DNA of 64,000 nt from Nitratireductor sp. XY-223 (GTDB lineage Bacteria; Pseudomonadota; Alphaproteobacteria; Rhizobiales; Rhizobiaceae): positions 62,001 through 126,000 of the forward strand of contig NZ_SPNT01000008.1 in assembly GCF_004959855.1 (NCBI RefSeq), in the 5' to 3' direction. A program made the translations under genes and the position numbers. Shown one piece after another: positions 53,008 to 62,237 of this stretch. The stretch's first letter is position 1. The number at the start of each line of letters is the position of its first letter. The notes under the pieces were generated by a model that was not told where the DNA came from, made no database searches, and saw only the letters and a program-made list of their open reading frames with translations.

Positions 53008-53778
53008 TCACCTGCCCATCCAGCCGCCATCAACGGTGACGATCGTTCCGTGCATGTAATCGGATGCCTCCGAGGCGAGAAAGACGATGGGGCCGGCGAA
53101 ATCCTCTGGTGTGCCCCATCGGCCCGCCGGGATCCGCTCCAGGATCGCCCGCGAGCGGTCCGGATCGTTTCTCAATGCCTCGGTGTTGTCGGTGTCGATG
53201 TATCCTGGCGCGATGGCGTTTACATTGACGCCCTTTGACGCCCACTCATTGGCGAAGGCCATCGTCAGCTGTCCGATGCCGCCCTTGGATGCCGAATATC
53301 CCGGAACGGTAATGCCGCCCTGGAAAGTCAGCAGGGAGGCGGTGAAGATGATCTTGCCGGCCCCCCGCTCGATCATCGCGCGGCCGATTTCCCGGGTCAG
53401 GACGAACTGGGCCGAGAGATTGACCTCGATGACCTCGTCCCAAAGAGCGTCGTCATGGTCGACGGCCGGCGCACGCCTGATGGTTCCGGCATTGTTGACG
53501 AGGATGTCGATCTTCGGGTGTTCGCGTAAAGCCGTCTCGGCGAATTGCCGGACATTCTGCCGATCCGAGAAGTCACATCGATAAGCGCTGAATTTTCTGC
53601 CGAGCGCCGCCACGGCCTCCTCGACGGCACTGCCGGACGGCTCAAGGCTGGCACTGACACCGATGATGTCGGCGCCGGCACTCGCCAGCGCCTCGGCCAT
53701 ACCGCGGCCGATACCGCGCTTGCACCCCGTTACAAGAGCGGTTTTTCCCGTAAGATCGAATTTGTCCAATACGCCCAC
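53008..53778 (-). CDS. SDR family oxidoreductase (KduD-like)
   Basis: The 256-residue short-chain dehydrogenase has the cofactor site T-G-C-K-R-G-I-G-R-G (about residues 17-26), N-N-A-G near 94 and the catalytic Tyr-Lys in P-G-Y-S-A-S-K-G. It resembles 2-keto-3-deoxygluconate 5-dehydrogenase KduD and related sugar-acid dehydrogenases. GTG 53778 follows GGAGG with 7 bases spacing and lies 2 bases after the upstream gene's stop; a frame start at 53799 would overlap it. It ends the sugar operon and may oxidise the keto-deoxy acid from the dehydratase. Confidence 0.83.
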   Translation of the reverse strand: MGVLDKFDLTGKTALVTGCKRGIGRGMAEALASAGADIIGVSASLEPSGSAVEEAVAALGRKFSAYRCDFSDRQNVRQFAETALREHPKIDILVNNAGTIRRAPAVDHDDALWDEVIEVNLSAQFVLTREIGRAMIERGAGKIIFTASLLTFQGGITVPGYSASKGGIGQLTMAFANEWASKGVNVNAIAPGYIDTDNTEALRNDPDRSRAILERIPAGRWGTPEDFAGPIVFLASEASDYMHGTIVTVDGGWMGR

Positions 53779-53780
53779 GC

Positions 53781-54812
53781 TCAGGCCTCCGCATTGCATT
53801 TGATGAGTGTTTTCATGGCGCGCGGGTTGCCTGCGAGCTCCGCAAACGCGTCTCCCAATTGCTCCAGGCCCCTGATATCGGTGATCATCTCATTAACATC
53901 GATAACACCGTCGAAAAGCAGTTTCATTGCCTCTTCATAATCCTGAGGCTCGTAGACGCGCGCGCCGAACATCTCGATCTCCCGCCAGAAGAACTGGAAC
54001 AGATCGACCTTCGGCGCGGTCGCGTGAATGGCGACCATGACAATGCGGGCCCTTGTCGCCGCAACGGCAGTCATCAGATCGACACCCGGCTGGCTGCCGG
54101 AGACCTCGAAGATCACGTCCGCGCCCTTGCCGCCGGTCGCATCCGCAATTTCCCCGGCGACATCGGTCTCGGCCGGATTGACCGCCGCGAAGCCGAGCTT
54201 GCGGGCAAGAGCAATGCGGTTTTCGTTGATTTCGGAAATCGTCACGGTGCCACCGGCGTTGCGGGCCACCATGGCCACAAGCATGCCGATCGGGCCGCCG
54301 CCGATCACCAGCACATCATCGCCGTTGCCGACCCTGCCGCGCCGAACGTCGTGGCAGGCAACGGCCAGCGGCTCGATGAGGGCCGCATGGGCGAGGGCAA
54401 GCCCGGGGGGAAGACGGTGCAGCGTATGGGCGGGAACGGTCCATTTCTGCTGGAAGGCGCCGTCCGTGTCGAGCCCGAGAAACTTCAGGTTCTGGCAGAT
54501 GTGCTGATGGCCGCGTTCGCAGGCCGGGCAGGCGCCGCAATGATCGAGCGGCCTGACCACCACCGGATCGCCGGGCTCAAATCCGGTCACGCCTTCGCCG
54601 ACAGCCGCCACGGTGCCGGACATCTCGTGCCCGATGACCCGGTGCGCGCCGACACGCGCGTCCATGTGGCCCTGATACACATGGAGATCGGTTCCGCAGA
54701 TGCCGCAATAGGCAACGTCGATCTGGACTTCGCCTGGACCAGGTGGCGGTGTCTCCACATGTTCGATCGAAAATCGTCGGTCGCCCACATAGAAGGCGGC
54801 GGTGGTTTCCAT
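53781..54812 (-). CDS. Zinc-dependent alcohol dehydrogenase (MDR family)
   Basis: The 343-residue protein has the catalytic zinc region Y-C-G-I-C-G-T-D-L-H (Cys39 region), G-H-E near residue 60, structural zinc cysteines D-H-C-G-A-C-P-A-C and H-I-C, and the nucleotide motif V-I-G-G-G-P-I-G near 170. It is related to sorbitol and threonine dehydrogenases. ATG 54812 has AGGA with 8-base spacing; ATG 54818 is an alternative. In the operon it would oxidise a sugar or sugar alcohol before the dehydratase step. Confidence 0.87.
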   Translation of the reverse strand: METTAAFYVGDRRFSIEHVETPPPGPGEVQIDVAYCGICGTDLHVYQGHMDARVGAHRVIGHEMSGTVAAVGEGVTGFEPGDPVVVRPLDHCGACPACERGHQHICQNLKFLGLDTDGAFQQKWTVPAHTLHRLPPGLALAHAALIEPLAVACHDVRRGRVGNGDDVLVIGGGPIGMLVAMVARNAGGTVTISEINENRIALARKLGFAAVNPAETDVAGEIADATGGKGADVIFEVSGSQPGVDLMTAVAATRARIVMVAIHATAPKVDLFQFFWREIEMFGARVYEPQDYEEAMKLLFDGVIDVNEMITDIRGLEQLGDAFAELAGNPRAMKTLIKCNAEA

Positions 54813-54826
54813 GATCATTGTCCTGT

Positions 54827-55924
54827 CTAAGCGGCGAGATCGTGTGCGGCGTGCAGTTTCTGCCAGTCGAATGTGACGCCCGTGCCGGGTGTGTCGGGTG
54901 CGACTGCCAGATGATCTTCAACCACCAGCGGCCGGGTCGTATAGCTGTCGATCGGGAAGGAGTGCACCTCCAGCCACCCGGCATTCGGCTGTGCCGATAC
55001 CAGGCTGACATGCAGCTCCTGCATGCCATGGCTGCAAACCGGGATGCCGGCCTTGTGCGCCAGAGCCGCGGCGCGCAGCCAGCCGGTGACGCCGCCGCAA
55101 TTGGAGGCGTCAGGCTGGAGATAGGAGAGCTTTGCCTGGGCGATCGCGTATTCGAACTCGTGGATGGTGTGCAGGTTCTCGCCCATGGCGAGCGGCATGC
55201 CGGTGGCATCGGCAATGCGGCCGTAGCCGGCATAGTTGTCCGGAATGATCGGCTCTTCGAACCACAGGAGATCGAAGGGTCTAAACGCCACGCTGGCCGC
55301 GATCGCCTGCTCGACGCTCATTCCGTAGTTGGCATCGGCCATGAAGGTGATATCGGGTCCGATGAGATCGCGCACCGCTGCGAGCCGTTCGACGTCTTCG
55401 CTAAGTTCCGGCTGACCCACCTTGATTTTGACCGCATTGAAGCCGTTTTCCAGATAGCCGCGAACACTGTCGAGCAGTTTCGGCAGCGGGAAGTTCAGGT
55501 CCACGCCGCCACGGTAGGCCTTGCAGCGCGAGGACGTGCCGCCGGCCATGACCCAAAGCGGTTCGTTGCGCGTTTTGCCGCGCAGGTCCCAGAGCGCGAT
55601 ATCCAGCGCGGAGATGGCGAAGGACGCGATGCCGCCGCGCGCAACATAATGGACATAGAGCTGCATAGCGTCATAGAGCGCTTCGACGTCCTCTGCGTCC
55701 CGGCCGACAAGGAAGGGCGCCAGGTCGTTCTCGATCATGGCCAGGATGGATCGACCGCCGCGCCCGCCCGTATAGGTGTATCCGATGCCCTCCATTCCGT
55801 TGTCGAGGCGAATGGTCGTAGTGATCAATTCGAAATGGGAATGGTCGCCGTGCATGGCATCGCTCAGCACCTCGCTGAGCGGCACCGCGAAGTATCCGGC
55901 CTCGATGTGTTCAATCCGCGCCAT
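54827..55924 (-). CDS. Enolase-superfamily sugar-acid dehydratase (MR/MLE type)
   Basis: The 365-residue protein has the mandelate racemase/muconate lactonizing pattern: K-I-K (Lys166, Lys168), metal ligands Asp197, Glu223 and Glu249, and a candidate base His299 in C-S-H-G. This layout suits dehydration or racemisation of a sugar acid or other alpha-hydroxy acid. It is flanked by sugar-type importer and dehydrogenase genes, which favours a sugar-acid dehydratase over muconate cycloisomerase. The precise stereochemistry cannot be deduced. Confidence 0.82.
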   Translation of the reverse strand: MARIEHIEAGYFAVPLSEVLSDAMHGDHSHFELITTTIRLDNGMEGIGYTYTGGRGGRSILAMIENDLAPFLVGRDAEDVEALYDAMQLYVHYVARGGIASFAISALDIALWDLRGKTRNEPLWVMAGGTSSRCKAYRGGVDLNFPLPKLLDSVRGYLENGFNAVKIKVGQPELSEDVERLAAVRDLIGPDITFMADANYGMSVEQAIAASVAFRPFDLLWFEEPIIPDNYAGYGRIADATGMPLAMGENLHTIHEFEYAIAQAKLSYLQPDASNCGGVTGWLRAAALAHKAGIPVCSHGMQELHVSLVSAQPNAGWLEVHSFPIDSYTTRPLVVEDHLAVAPDTPGTGVTFDWQKLHAAHDLAA

Positions 55925-55927
55925 TTT

Positions 55928-56920
55928 CTAACCTGCCTTCTGTCTTGAAGCGTTCATGCGTGTCTGCAGCAGGATGACAACGAAGAGGAATCCGCCGCGA
56001 ATAACCATCTGCCAGTAGGCGCTGAGGCTGATGGTGCCGCGCCCGTTCTCGAAATTGAGAATGTTGAAAACCAGACCGAGCAGCAGGGCCCCGGCCACCG
56101 TTGCCGTCACCGATCCGAGACCGCCGGTGAGGAGCGTGCCGCCGACAACGACGGAGGCGATGGCCGAAAGCTCCCAGCCGATGCCCTCGAGCGGCTGCCC
56201 GGCACCGAATCCCGATGCGAGAAAGACACCGGCAAGCCCGGCGCAACCGCCGCTCAGCAGATAGACGAACACCTTGGCCCGATTGACCTTCAGGCCCATC
56301 AGATTGGAGGCGTCCTCGCTGCCGCCGATGGCAAGGACCGTCCGGCCCAGCGAGGTTTGCTCCAGAACCACCCAAAGGACGATGGCGACGATGGCAACGA
56401 TGACGATGGTCCATGGAAGGATGTTGAAGGCCTTCTCCATGCCGAGCTTGGTGAAGTTGCTGCCCCAGTCGACGGAGATCGTCTGCGCGCCGCTGATCAC
56501 CAGCGCGCCGCCCTTGGCCGCGAGCATGGTCGCGAGTGTCGCGATAAAGGGCGGAATGCGCATGGCGATGATGCAAAAGGCGTTGATCGCGCCGAAGGCC
56601 GCTCCTGCGAGCACGCCGCCCGGCAGGGCAACCTCGATGCCGTAAGGGCTCAGGTACGCGGCCACGACCGACGCGAAGGCGGCGACAGAGCCGACGGACA
56701 GATCGATGCCGCCGGTCATGATGACGAAGCACATGCCGATCGAGATGATGATGAACATCGAATTGTAGTTGAGGAACGATACGATGTTGTAGGCGCTGCC
56801 GAAGTTCTCGTAGCGGGCAAGACCGAAGAGGATCAGCGCCGCCAGCGCGATCCAGACGCCGGCATTGCGCCCGTCGCCGCGCAGGAACTGTCGAAGGTCG
56901 AATGCGTCGGAACCCGGCAT
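55928..56920 (-). CDS. Ribose/galactofuranose-type ABC transporter permease 2
   Basis: The 330-residue membrane protein has the RbsC/YjfF family stretch F-V-I-M-T-G-G-I-D-L-S-V-G-S near residue 65. AGGAG precedes ATG 56920, which lies 2 bases after the preceding permease stop; a longer frame upstream is a shadow. It forms the membrane channel with the other permease, as in YtfT/YjfF. Confidence 0.9.
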   Translation of the reverse strand: MPGSDAFDLRQFLRGDGRNAGVWIALAALILFGLARYENFGSAYNIVSFLNYNSMFIIISIGMCFVIMTGGIDLSVGSVAAFASVVAAYLSPYGIEVALPGGVLAGAAFGAINAFCIIAMRIPPFIATLATMLAAKGGALVISGAQTISVDWGSNFTKLGMEKAFNILPWTIVIVAIVAIVLWVVLEQTSLGRTVLAIGGSEDASNLMGLKVNRAKVFVYLLSGGCAGLAGVFLASGFGAGQPLEGIGWELSAIASVVVGGTLLTGGLGSVTATVAGALLLGLVFNILNFENGRGTISLSAYWQMVIRGGFLFVVILLQTRMNASRQKAG

Positions 56921-56922
56921 GG

Positions 56923-57924
56923 CTACTCCTTTCGCGCCTGTTGGATGTAGACGGCCAGCACGATGATCGCAGCCTTCGCGATCAGCGCGACCTCGTCCTC
57001 GACGCCGTTTGCAAGCAGGGTGTATTTCACGAGCTGGATGATGACCGCTCCGAGGATGGCGCCGAAGATTGGCGCCCGGCCGCCCTGCAGCAGCGCGCCG
57101 CCGACGACGGCAGCGGCGATGGCGTCGAGCTCCATCAGGTTGCCGTTGCGGGCGGCATCGGAGGCCGAATTGATGGCGACGACAATCAGCCCCGCGATGC
57201 CGGAAAGGAAGGCGCACAGGACATAGGCGCCGATCTTGACCATGCGGACGGGAGCACCGGCGAGGCGGGCGGCCCTTTCATTGCCGCCGACGGCGAGGAG
57301 ATAGCGGCCGAATATGGTGCGCGAGACCAGCCAGTAGACCGCTAGGGCCAACACCAGCGCGAGCCAGCCCTGGAACGGAAGTCCGAGGATCTTGCCCGTT
57401 CCGAGATAGCTGAAATAGGGATTGCTGAAAGTCTGCAGGTTGCCGTTCGTCAGCACCTGCGCGATGCCGCGCCCGGAGATGAACAGGATCAGCGTCGCGA
57501 TGATCGGCTGGACATTCAGGTAGCTGATCATGATCCCGTTGAAGAGACCGCACAGCGATGCGGCAAGCAATGGCAGCACGAATGCCGCGGCTATTCCGAG
57601 AGCCGGATAGGCCTGGCCGAAATCCGACAGGAAGATCAGCGGGGCGAGGGCGCCCGCCAAGGCCATGACCGCGCCGACGGAAAGGTCGATCCCAGCGGTC
57701 GCGATTACCAGTGTCATGCCGATGGCGACGATGGCGATGGTGGCGACCTGGCTGATATTCACAAAAAGCGTCTGGACCTGCAGGAAGTTGGGCGTGAACA
57801 GCGCGTTGAAGGCAAGAATGAGGACGAGAGCAATGAGCCCGCCATGGTTGCGTAAAGTGCCGAGCGAGAGAGGCGCCGGAGCCCGGGAAACAGCCTTGCC
57901 GTTGGAAAGGGAGCCGTCGGACAT
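56923..57924 (-). CDS. Ribose/galactofuranose-type ABC transporter permease 1
   Basis: The 333-residue membrane protein has L-V-I-A-T-A-G-I-D-L-S-V-G-A near residue 72 and G-G-N-E-R-A-A-R-L-A-G near 215, both typical of RbsC-like permeases. Start ATG 57924 overlaps the ATPase stop by one base (TGATG); the GTG one codon earlier is less likely. Confidence 0.9.
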   Translation of the reverse strand: MSDGSLSNGKAVSRAPAPLSLGTLRNHGGLIALVLILAFNALFTPNFLQVQTLFVNISQVATIAIVAIGMTLVIATAGIDLSVGAVMALAGALAPLIFLSDFGQAYPALGIAAAFVLPLLAASLCGLFNGIMISYLNVQPIIATLILFISGRGIAQVLTNGNLQTFSNPYFSYLGTGKILGLPFQGWLALVLALAVYWLVSRTIFGRYLLAVGGNERAARLAGAPVRMVKIGAYVLCAFLSGIAGLIVVAINSASDAARNGNLMELDAIAAAVVGGALLQGGRAPIFGAILGAVIIQLVKYTLLANGVEDEVALIAKAAIIVLAVYIQQARKE

Positions 57925-59447
57925 CACGCGTGCTCCCCGGTGTGGTGATGGGCGATCGCCTTGACCAGCGCATCTTCGGTAATGCCCGGATTTTCGAGCG
58001 TCGCGACGGAATGGCCGTCCTGCAGCACGACGATCCTGTCAGCGCCCTCGACCAGTTCCTCGAATTCGGAGCTGATCAGCACGACACCGAAACCGCGGTC
58101 GACATATTGACGGATAATCGCCTGGATCTCGAGCTTGGCGCCGACGTCGACACCGCGCGTCGGCTCGTCCAGGATCAGCAGTTCCGGTTCGGTCGCCAGC
58201 CAGCGCGCAAGAAGAACCTTCTGCTGATTACCGCCGGACAGCTCCCTGATCGGCTGATCCATATTGGATGTCTTGATTCCCAGCGCCTTGATGTATTCCT
58301 CGACGATCTGGCGTTCGCGGCCGGTCTGGATCTGGCCGTTGCGGCTCAGCCTGGGCAGCAGCGCCAGCGTCATGTTCTCGCGGACCGACATGTCGGGCAC
58401 GATGCCTTCGGCCTTGCGGTCCTCGGTCAGCATGCCGATGCGGTCGCCGATGGCGCCGGCCGGGCCGGTCGGCGCCCAGCGTTTGCCCTTCAGCCGGATT
58501 TCGCCGGCCGTCAGGGCATCGACACCGAACAGTGCGCGTCCGGCTTCGGTCCTGCCCGATCCCAGAAGGCCGCCGAGGCCGACGATCTCGCCGCGGCGGA
58601 CAGAAAGGTCGAATTCAAAAAGCCGCCTGCCAGTGGCGATGCCGTCGGCTTCGAGAAGCACGTCTCCAAGCTGTTTTTCTCCGCCGCCGAGATCGGTCAT
58701 GCCGGCGGCCTCGATGTCTTCGACATTGCGCCCGAGCATATCGGCGATAAGCTCCAGTTTGCTGGTCTCCGCGATGCTCCTGACGGCGACGGTCTGGCCG
58801 TCGCGCATGGTCGTCACCCGGTCGCAGATCTGAAACAGTTCGTCGAGAAAGTGGGACACATAGAGCACCGAGACGCCAGAGTTCTTCAACTCCCGGACGA
58901 CGCCGAAAAGCACCTCCACTTCCCGGTCGTCGAGCGAAGAAGTCGGCTCGTCCATAATGACGAGTTTGGCATCGAGCGATACGGCTCGCGCGATCGCGAC
59001 GAGTTGCCGAATGGCCGTGGAGTAACTGCCAAGCGGCGCCCTGACGTCGATATCGATGCCGAAGCGCGCCAGGATTTCGCGTGTGCGGCGATGCGCGGTG
59101 CGCCAGTCGATGAGCATTCCCAGCCGTCTGGGTTCGTAGCCCATGACGACGTTTTCGGTGACGCTGCGCAGCGGCACGAGATTGAGTTCCTGATAGATTG
59201 TGGCGATGCCGGATTTCTGCGCCTGTCCGGGGTTCGAAATATCGGCCGGCTTGTCGTCGAAGCGCACATCACCGCCATCCCTGCGATATACGCCGGTCAA
59301 TATCTTGATCATCGTGGATTTGCCGGCGCCGTTTTGTCCGATCAAAGCATGGACTTCCCCGGGGGCAACCTCCAGATGTGCCTGCCGCAGGGCAGGCACA
59401 CTCGAGAAGGCCTTGTCGATGCCTTTCATTGACAAAAGAGAATGCAT
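57924..59447 (-). CDS. Sugar ABC transporter ATPase with two nucleotide-binding domains (RbsA/YtfR-like)
   Basis: The 507-residue protein has tandem ATPase domains. The first has Walker A G-Q-N-G-A-G-K-S-T near residue 38 and L-V-I-M-D-E-P near 160; the second has a degenerate P-loop G-L-L-G-S-G-R-T-E near 290 and a good signature L-S-G-G-N-Q-Q-K-V near 400. This asymmetry is normal for RbsA-like proteins. GGAG precedes ATG 59447; a frame start at 59480 is upstream of the conserved fold. Confidence 0.92.
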   Translation of the reverse strand: MHSLLSMKGIDKAFSSVPALRQAHLEVAPGEVHALIGQNGAGKSTMIKILTGVYRRDGGDVRFDDKPADISNPGQAQKSGIATIYQELNLVPLRSVTENVVMGYEPRRLGMLIDWRTAHRRTREILARFGIDIDVRAPLGSYSTAIRQLVAIARAVSLDAKLVIMDEPTSSLDDREVEVLFGVVRELKNSGVSVLYVSHFLDELFQICDRVTTMRDGQTVAVRSIAETSKLELIADMLGRNVEDIEAAGMTDLGGGEKQLGDVLLEADGIATGRRLFEFDLSVRRGEIVGLGGLLGSGRTEAGRALFGVDALTAGEIRLKGKRWAPTGPAGAIGDRIGMLTEDRKAEGIVPDMSVRENMTLALLPRLSRNGQIQTGRERQIVEEYIKALGIKTSNMDQPIRELSGGNQQKVLLARWLATEPELLILDEPTRGVDVGAKLEIQAIIRQYVDRGFGVVLISSEFEELVEGADRIVVLQDGHSVATLENPGITEDALVKAIAHHHTGEHA

Positions 59448-59464
59448 GAGACGCTCCGAATAAA

Positions 59465-59499
59465 GCGGGAGAGGCGGCACAAGTTGGCGCCTCTCCCGC
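59465..59499 (-). terminator. Intercistronic hairpin after the sugar-binding protein gene
   Basis: GCGGGAGAGGCG (59465-59476) and CGCCTCTCCCGC (59488-59499) form a perfect 12-bp GC-rich stem with an 11-base loop, starting 8 bases after the binding-protein stop on the minus strand and ending 17 bases before the ATPase start. It probably increases binding-protein mRNA relative to the ATPase. Confidence 0.6.
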
Positions 59500-59507
59500 A
59501 GGGAGGA

Positions 59508-60491
59508 TCAGTAGGCTTCGTCTACGTGATCGGCGGCGTTCTCTGCCGTGAAGATGCGGTCCTTGACCTGCACCCAGTGCTCGATGTCCTCGCCCGCAGC
59601 GTAGCGGTTCATCGTTTCGCAGGCCAGCGGCCCGAAGAAGGGCGAGGATTCGACGGTCACGCCCATCTTGCCGTCGATGATCGCCTGGAGCGCGTCACGC
59701 GTTCCGTCGATCGAAACGACGAGTACGTCATCGCCCGGCTTGCGGCCGGCCAGTTCCAGGGCCTGGATGGCGCCGATCGCCATTTCATCGTTATGGGCAT
59801 AAACGATGTTGACGTCGGGATGCGCCTGCAGCAGCGTTTCCATGACCTGGCGGCCTAGGTCGCGGGCGAAATCGCCGCTCTGCGAGGCCACAATGGTCAT
59901 GTTGTCGTGCTTTGCCATGACATCGTCGAAGCCCTTCTTGCGGTCATTGGCCGGAGATGATCCGGTGGTTCCCTCAAGTTCCACGATAATGCCCTTGTCA
60001 CCCTTGAAGTTGGCGAGTGTCCATTCGGCGACGCGCCGGCCCTGGTCGACAAAGTCGGAGCCGAGAAAGGCGACGTAGTGTTCGCCCGGCTTGGCGACGT
60101 TCGGGTCGACCGAACGGTCGACGAGGAAAGTCGGAATGCCGGCTGCCTTGGCCTTCATCACGGCCGGGATGAGCGGCTTTTCCTCGCGTGGCGGAAGGAA
60201 CAGCACGTCGATGCCCTGGGCGATCATGGAGTCGACATCGGCGACCTGCTTGGCGGCCGAACCTGCAGCATCGGTGGCGACAAGATCCCAGTTGCATGCC
60301 TCAGCCGTTGCATGGAACGATTTGGTTTCGGCGATGCGCCAGGGATTGTTGCTTTCCATCTGGGCAAAGCCGACCTTGTAGCGGTCCTTCTTCTCCAGCG
60401 GCGGCAAATCGCTGGTAAATCCGGCGGTCGCGAATCCGGCAAAGCCGATTGCGGCGGCGGCCACTGTGCCAAGCAAAGTTCTTCTGTTCAT
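59508..60491 (-). CDS. Sugar ABC transporter substrate-binding protein (YtfQ-like)
   Basis: The 327-residue protein has a signal peptide starting M-N-R-R-T-L-L-G-T-V. Its mature sequence resembles E. coli YtfQ (R-K-K-G-F near 160, S-Q-S-G-D-F-A-R near 178, V-Y-A-H-N-D-E-M-A-I-G-A-I-Q-A near 205). YtfQ binds galactofuranose, so a furanose-form sugar is a plausible ligand here. The chosen ATG follows GAGGAGACT; the upstream ATG at 60557 adds 22 non-signal residues. It is the second gene of the operon, between the aldehyde dehydrogenase and the ATPase. Confidence 0.88.
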   Translation of the reverse strand: MNRRTLLGTVAAAAIGFAGFATAGFTSDLPPLEKKDRYKVGFAQMESNNPWRIAETKSFHATAEACNWDLVATDAAGSAAKQVADVDSMIAQGIDVLFLPPREEKPLIPAVMKAKAAGIPTFLVDRSVDPNVAKPGEHYVAFLGSDFVDQGRRVAEWTLANFKGDKGIIVELEGTTGSSPANDRKKGFDDVMAKHDNMTIVASQSGDFARDLGRQVMETLLQAHPDVNIVYAHNDEMAIGAIQALELAGRKPGDDVLVVSIDGTRDALQAIIDGKMGVTVESSPFFGPLACETMNRYAAGEDIEHWVQVKDRIFTAENAADHVDEAY

Positions 60492-60547
60492 AGTCTCCTC
60501 CATTATCGACGGCGCGGCTCCCCCGCTCCGTTCCTCTGCCGGGCCCG

Positions 60548-62017
60548 TTAGGCCCAATTTACATAAGATGTCTGCTTGCGCAGATACCCGTCGAAGCCGT
60601 ACTTGCCGTCTTCGCCTCCCAGTCCCGACTGACCCCAGCCGGTATGGAATCCCTGAACCTGTTCGCCATTGCTGCGGTTGAAGTAGATCTCGCCGAAATT
60701 CAATCTGTGAGATACCTCCATCAACCGTTTGATATTTTTAGTGAAAAGGTAGGCGGACAGCCCGTACTCCGTATCGTTCGCCAGTGCCACGGCCTGCTCG
60801 AAATCGCCGACCTTCATGATCGGTACGACCGGTCCGAAGATTTCCTTCTGCATCAGCGGCGAGCTGTTTTCGTCGACGGCGAGGACGGTCGGTGCATACC
60901 AGTGGCCACGGCTGTAGCGGCCGGATGTCAACGGGCCGCCTTCGAGCAGGATTTCGGCGCCGGCCCCGACACCGTCATCGACGATGGCCTTGATCTTTTC
61001 CACTTCGCCGCCGCTGATCTTGGCTCCGATATCGGGATTTGACAGTGGGTCGCCGATTGACAGGTCCCGTGAGACCGCGACAAATTTATCGGTGAATTCG
61101 TCGGCGATGCTGTCATGCAGATAGATCCGCTCGCTGCAGGTGCAGACCTGACCGCAATTGGTGTAGCGGGCCTGCACGGCGGCGGAGACGGCGGCGTCGA
61201 TATCGGCGTCCTCCATGACGATGAACGGTGCCTTGCCGCCGAGTTCCAGTCTCAGGACCTTCAGTTGCGCGGCGCCTGAGCCGTAGATTTCTCGTCCCGC
61301 ACGGGTGCTGCCCGTCATGGTGACGAGGTCTGAGAGGCCGCTCTCCACCAATGCCCGTCCGATGACGGGACCACGCCCGGTGACAACGTTGAAAACGCCT
61401 TGCGGTAATCCGGCTTTTTCAGCGAGCCGGGCGAGCTCCAGACCGGAAAGCGGCGTGAATTCATGCGAAAGAAGCACGAAGCAGTTGCCGGCAACGAGAG
61501 CCGGACCGAGCTTTCTCGCCGCCAGCGCGGCCGGATAGTTCCAGGCCGTCAGGCCGACGGCGACGCCGTAGGGCCGCCGTCTGATCCAGATTTCCTCATC
61601 GGCATTGTCCGAGGGCAGGATATCGCCCTCGATGCGCCGGGCGTTTTCCGCCGCATAACGCAAAAAGGTCTCCACTGCGCCGATTTCGCCCACGGCCTGG
61701 TTGAGTGGCTTGCCTTGCTCGGAGACCACGATGCGCGCAAGCCGTTCGCTGTGGGTCGACACGGCATCAGCCAGGCGCGATACGAGACGCCCGCGCTCGA
61801 TCGCCGGAAGCGCTTCCCATCCGGGCTGTGCTTTCGCCGCGGCTTCCAGGGCTGCCCGCGCATCCTCGGCGCTGCCTTCGGGAATGGTTGCGATAATTGA
61901 CTGATCCGCCGGATTCTCGACCTCGATGACGGCACGATTGCCGCTCTCGACCCATTTGCCATTGATGAACATCGCGTAGCGGGCGGTGCTTTGCTCACTG
62001 GATGTCAGGTCGAGCAT
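60548..62017 (-). CDS. Aldehyde dehydrogenase, AldA-like (lactaldehyde/glycolaldehyde type)
   Basis: The 489-residue enzyme has general base Glu258 (L-E-L-G-G-K-A-P), nucleophile Cys292 (N-C-G-Q-V-C) and Asn160 (A-W-N-Y-P). The C-terminus, with Q-G-F-H-T-G-W and S-G-L-G-G-E-D-G-K-Y-G, resembles lactaldehyde dehydrogenase AldA. Where nearly all relatives have the NAD-binding K-P-S-E, this protein has L-S-H-E (Leu183 in place of Lys), so cofactor binding may be altered. It is first in the sugar operon, under a promoter with a GntR-type operator. It may oxidise the aldehyde released from a deoxy-sugar or sugar acid. Confidence 0.85.
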   Translation of the reverse strand: MLDLTSSEQSTARYAMFINGKWVESGNRAVIEVENPADQSIIATIPEGSAEDARAALEAAAKAQPGWEALPAIERGRLVSRLADAVSTHSERLARIVVSEQGKPLNQAVGEIGAVETFLRYAAENARRIEGDILPSDNADEEIWIRRRPYGVAVGLTAWNYPAALAARKLGPALVAGNCFVLLSHEFTPLSGLELARLAEKAGLPQGVFNVVTGRGPVIGRALVESGLSDLVTMTGSTRAGREIYGSGAAQLKVLRLELGGKAPFIVMEDADIDAAVSAAVQARYTNCGQVCTCSERIYLHDSIADEFTDKFVAVSRDLSIGDPLSNPDIGAKISGGEVEKIKAIVDDGVGAGAEILLEGGPLTSGRYSRGHWYAPTVLAVDENSSPLMQKEIFGPVVPIMKVGDFEQAVALANDTEYGLSAYLFTKNIKRLMEVSHRLNFGEIYFNRSNGEQVQGFHTGWGQSGLGGEDGKYGFDGYLRKQTSYVNWA

Positions 62018-62034
62018 GTATCAATTCTCGCTTT

Positions 62035-62047
62035 TTGGTATGACCAA
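62035..62047. promoter_or_regulatory. GntR/FadR-type operator upstream of aldA-like gene
   Basis: TTGGT-ATG-ACCAA is a 13-bp dyad with perfect 5-base arms, fitting the T-G-G-T...A-C-C-A pattern of FadR-subfamily sites. It lies just downstream of the likely transcription start of the minus-strand operon. A half-site TACCAA lies at 62160-62165, nearer the divergent regulator gene. Confidence 0.6.
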
Positions 62048-62057
62048 ACTTATAAAA

Positions 62058-62086
62058 AATAAAATCTTAATCAGTCCAAATGTCAA
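62058..62086 (-). promoter_or_regulatory. Promoter of the sugar operon
   Basis: On the minus strand a perfect TTGACA (62086-62081) is followed by a 17-base spacer and TTTATT (62063-62058). Transcription would begin near 62051, so the dyad at 62035-62047 covers the start region, a position suited to repression. Confidence 0.55.
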
Positions 62087-62237
62087 TAGAGTTTGTGAAA
62101 AAACGTCTGAACATGCACCATATGGAACAATAGTCCATTCAATTTTTCACTTTTAATCGTACCAAAATTCCGCTATGGATTGCGCGTCCGGCGATTAAAT
62201 TTGTCGGCGCGTGAGCATCAGGGAGGAGCGGACGGAC

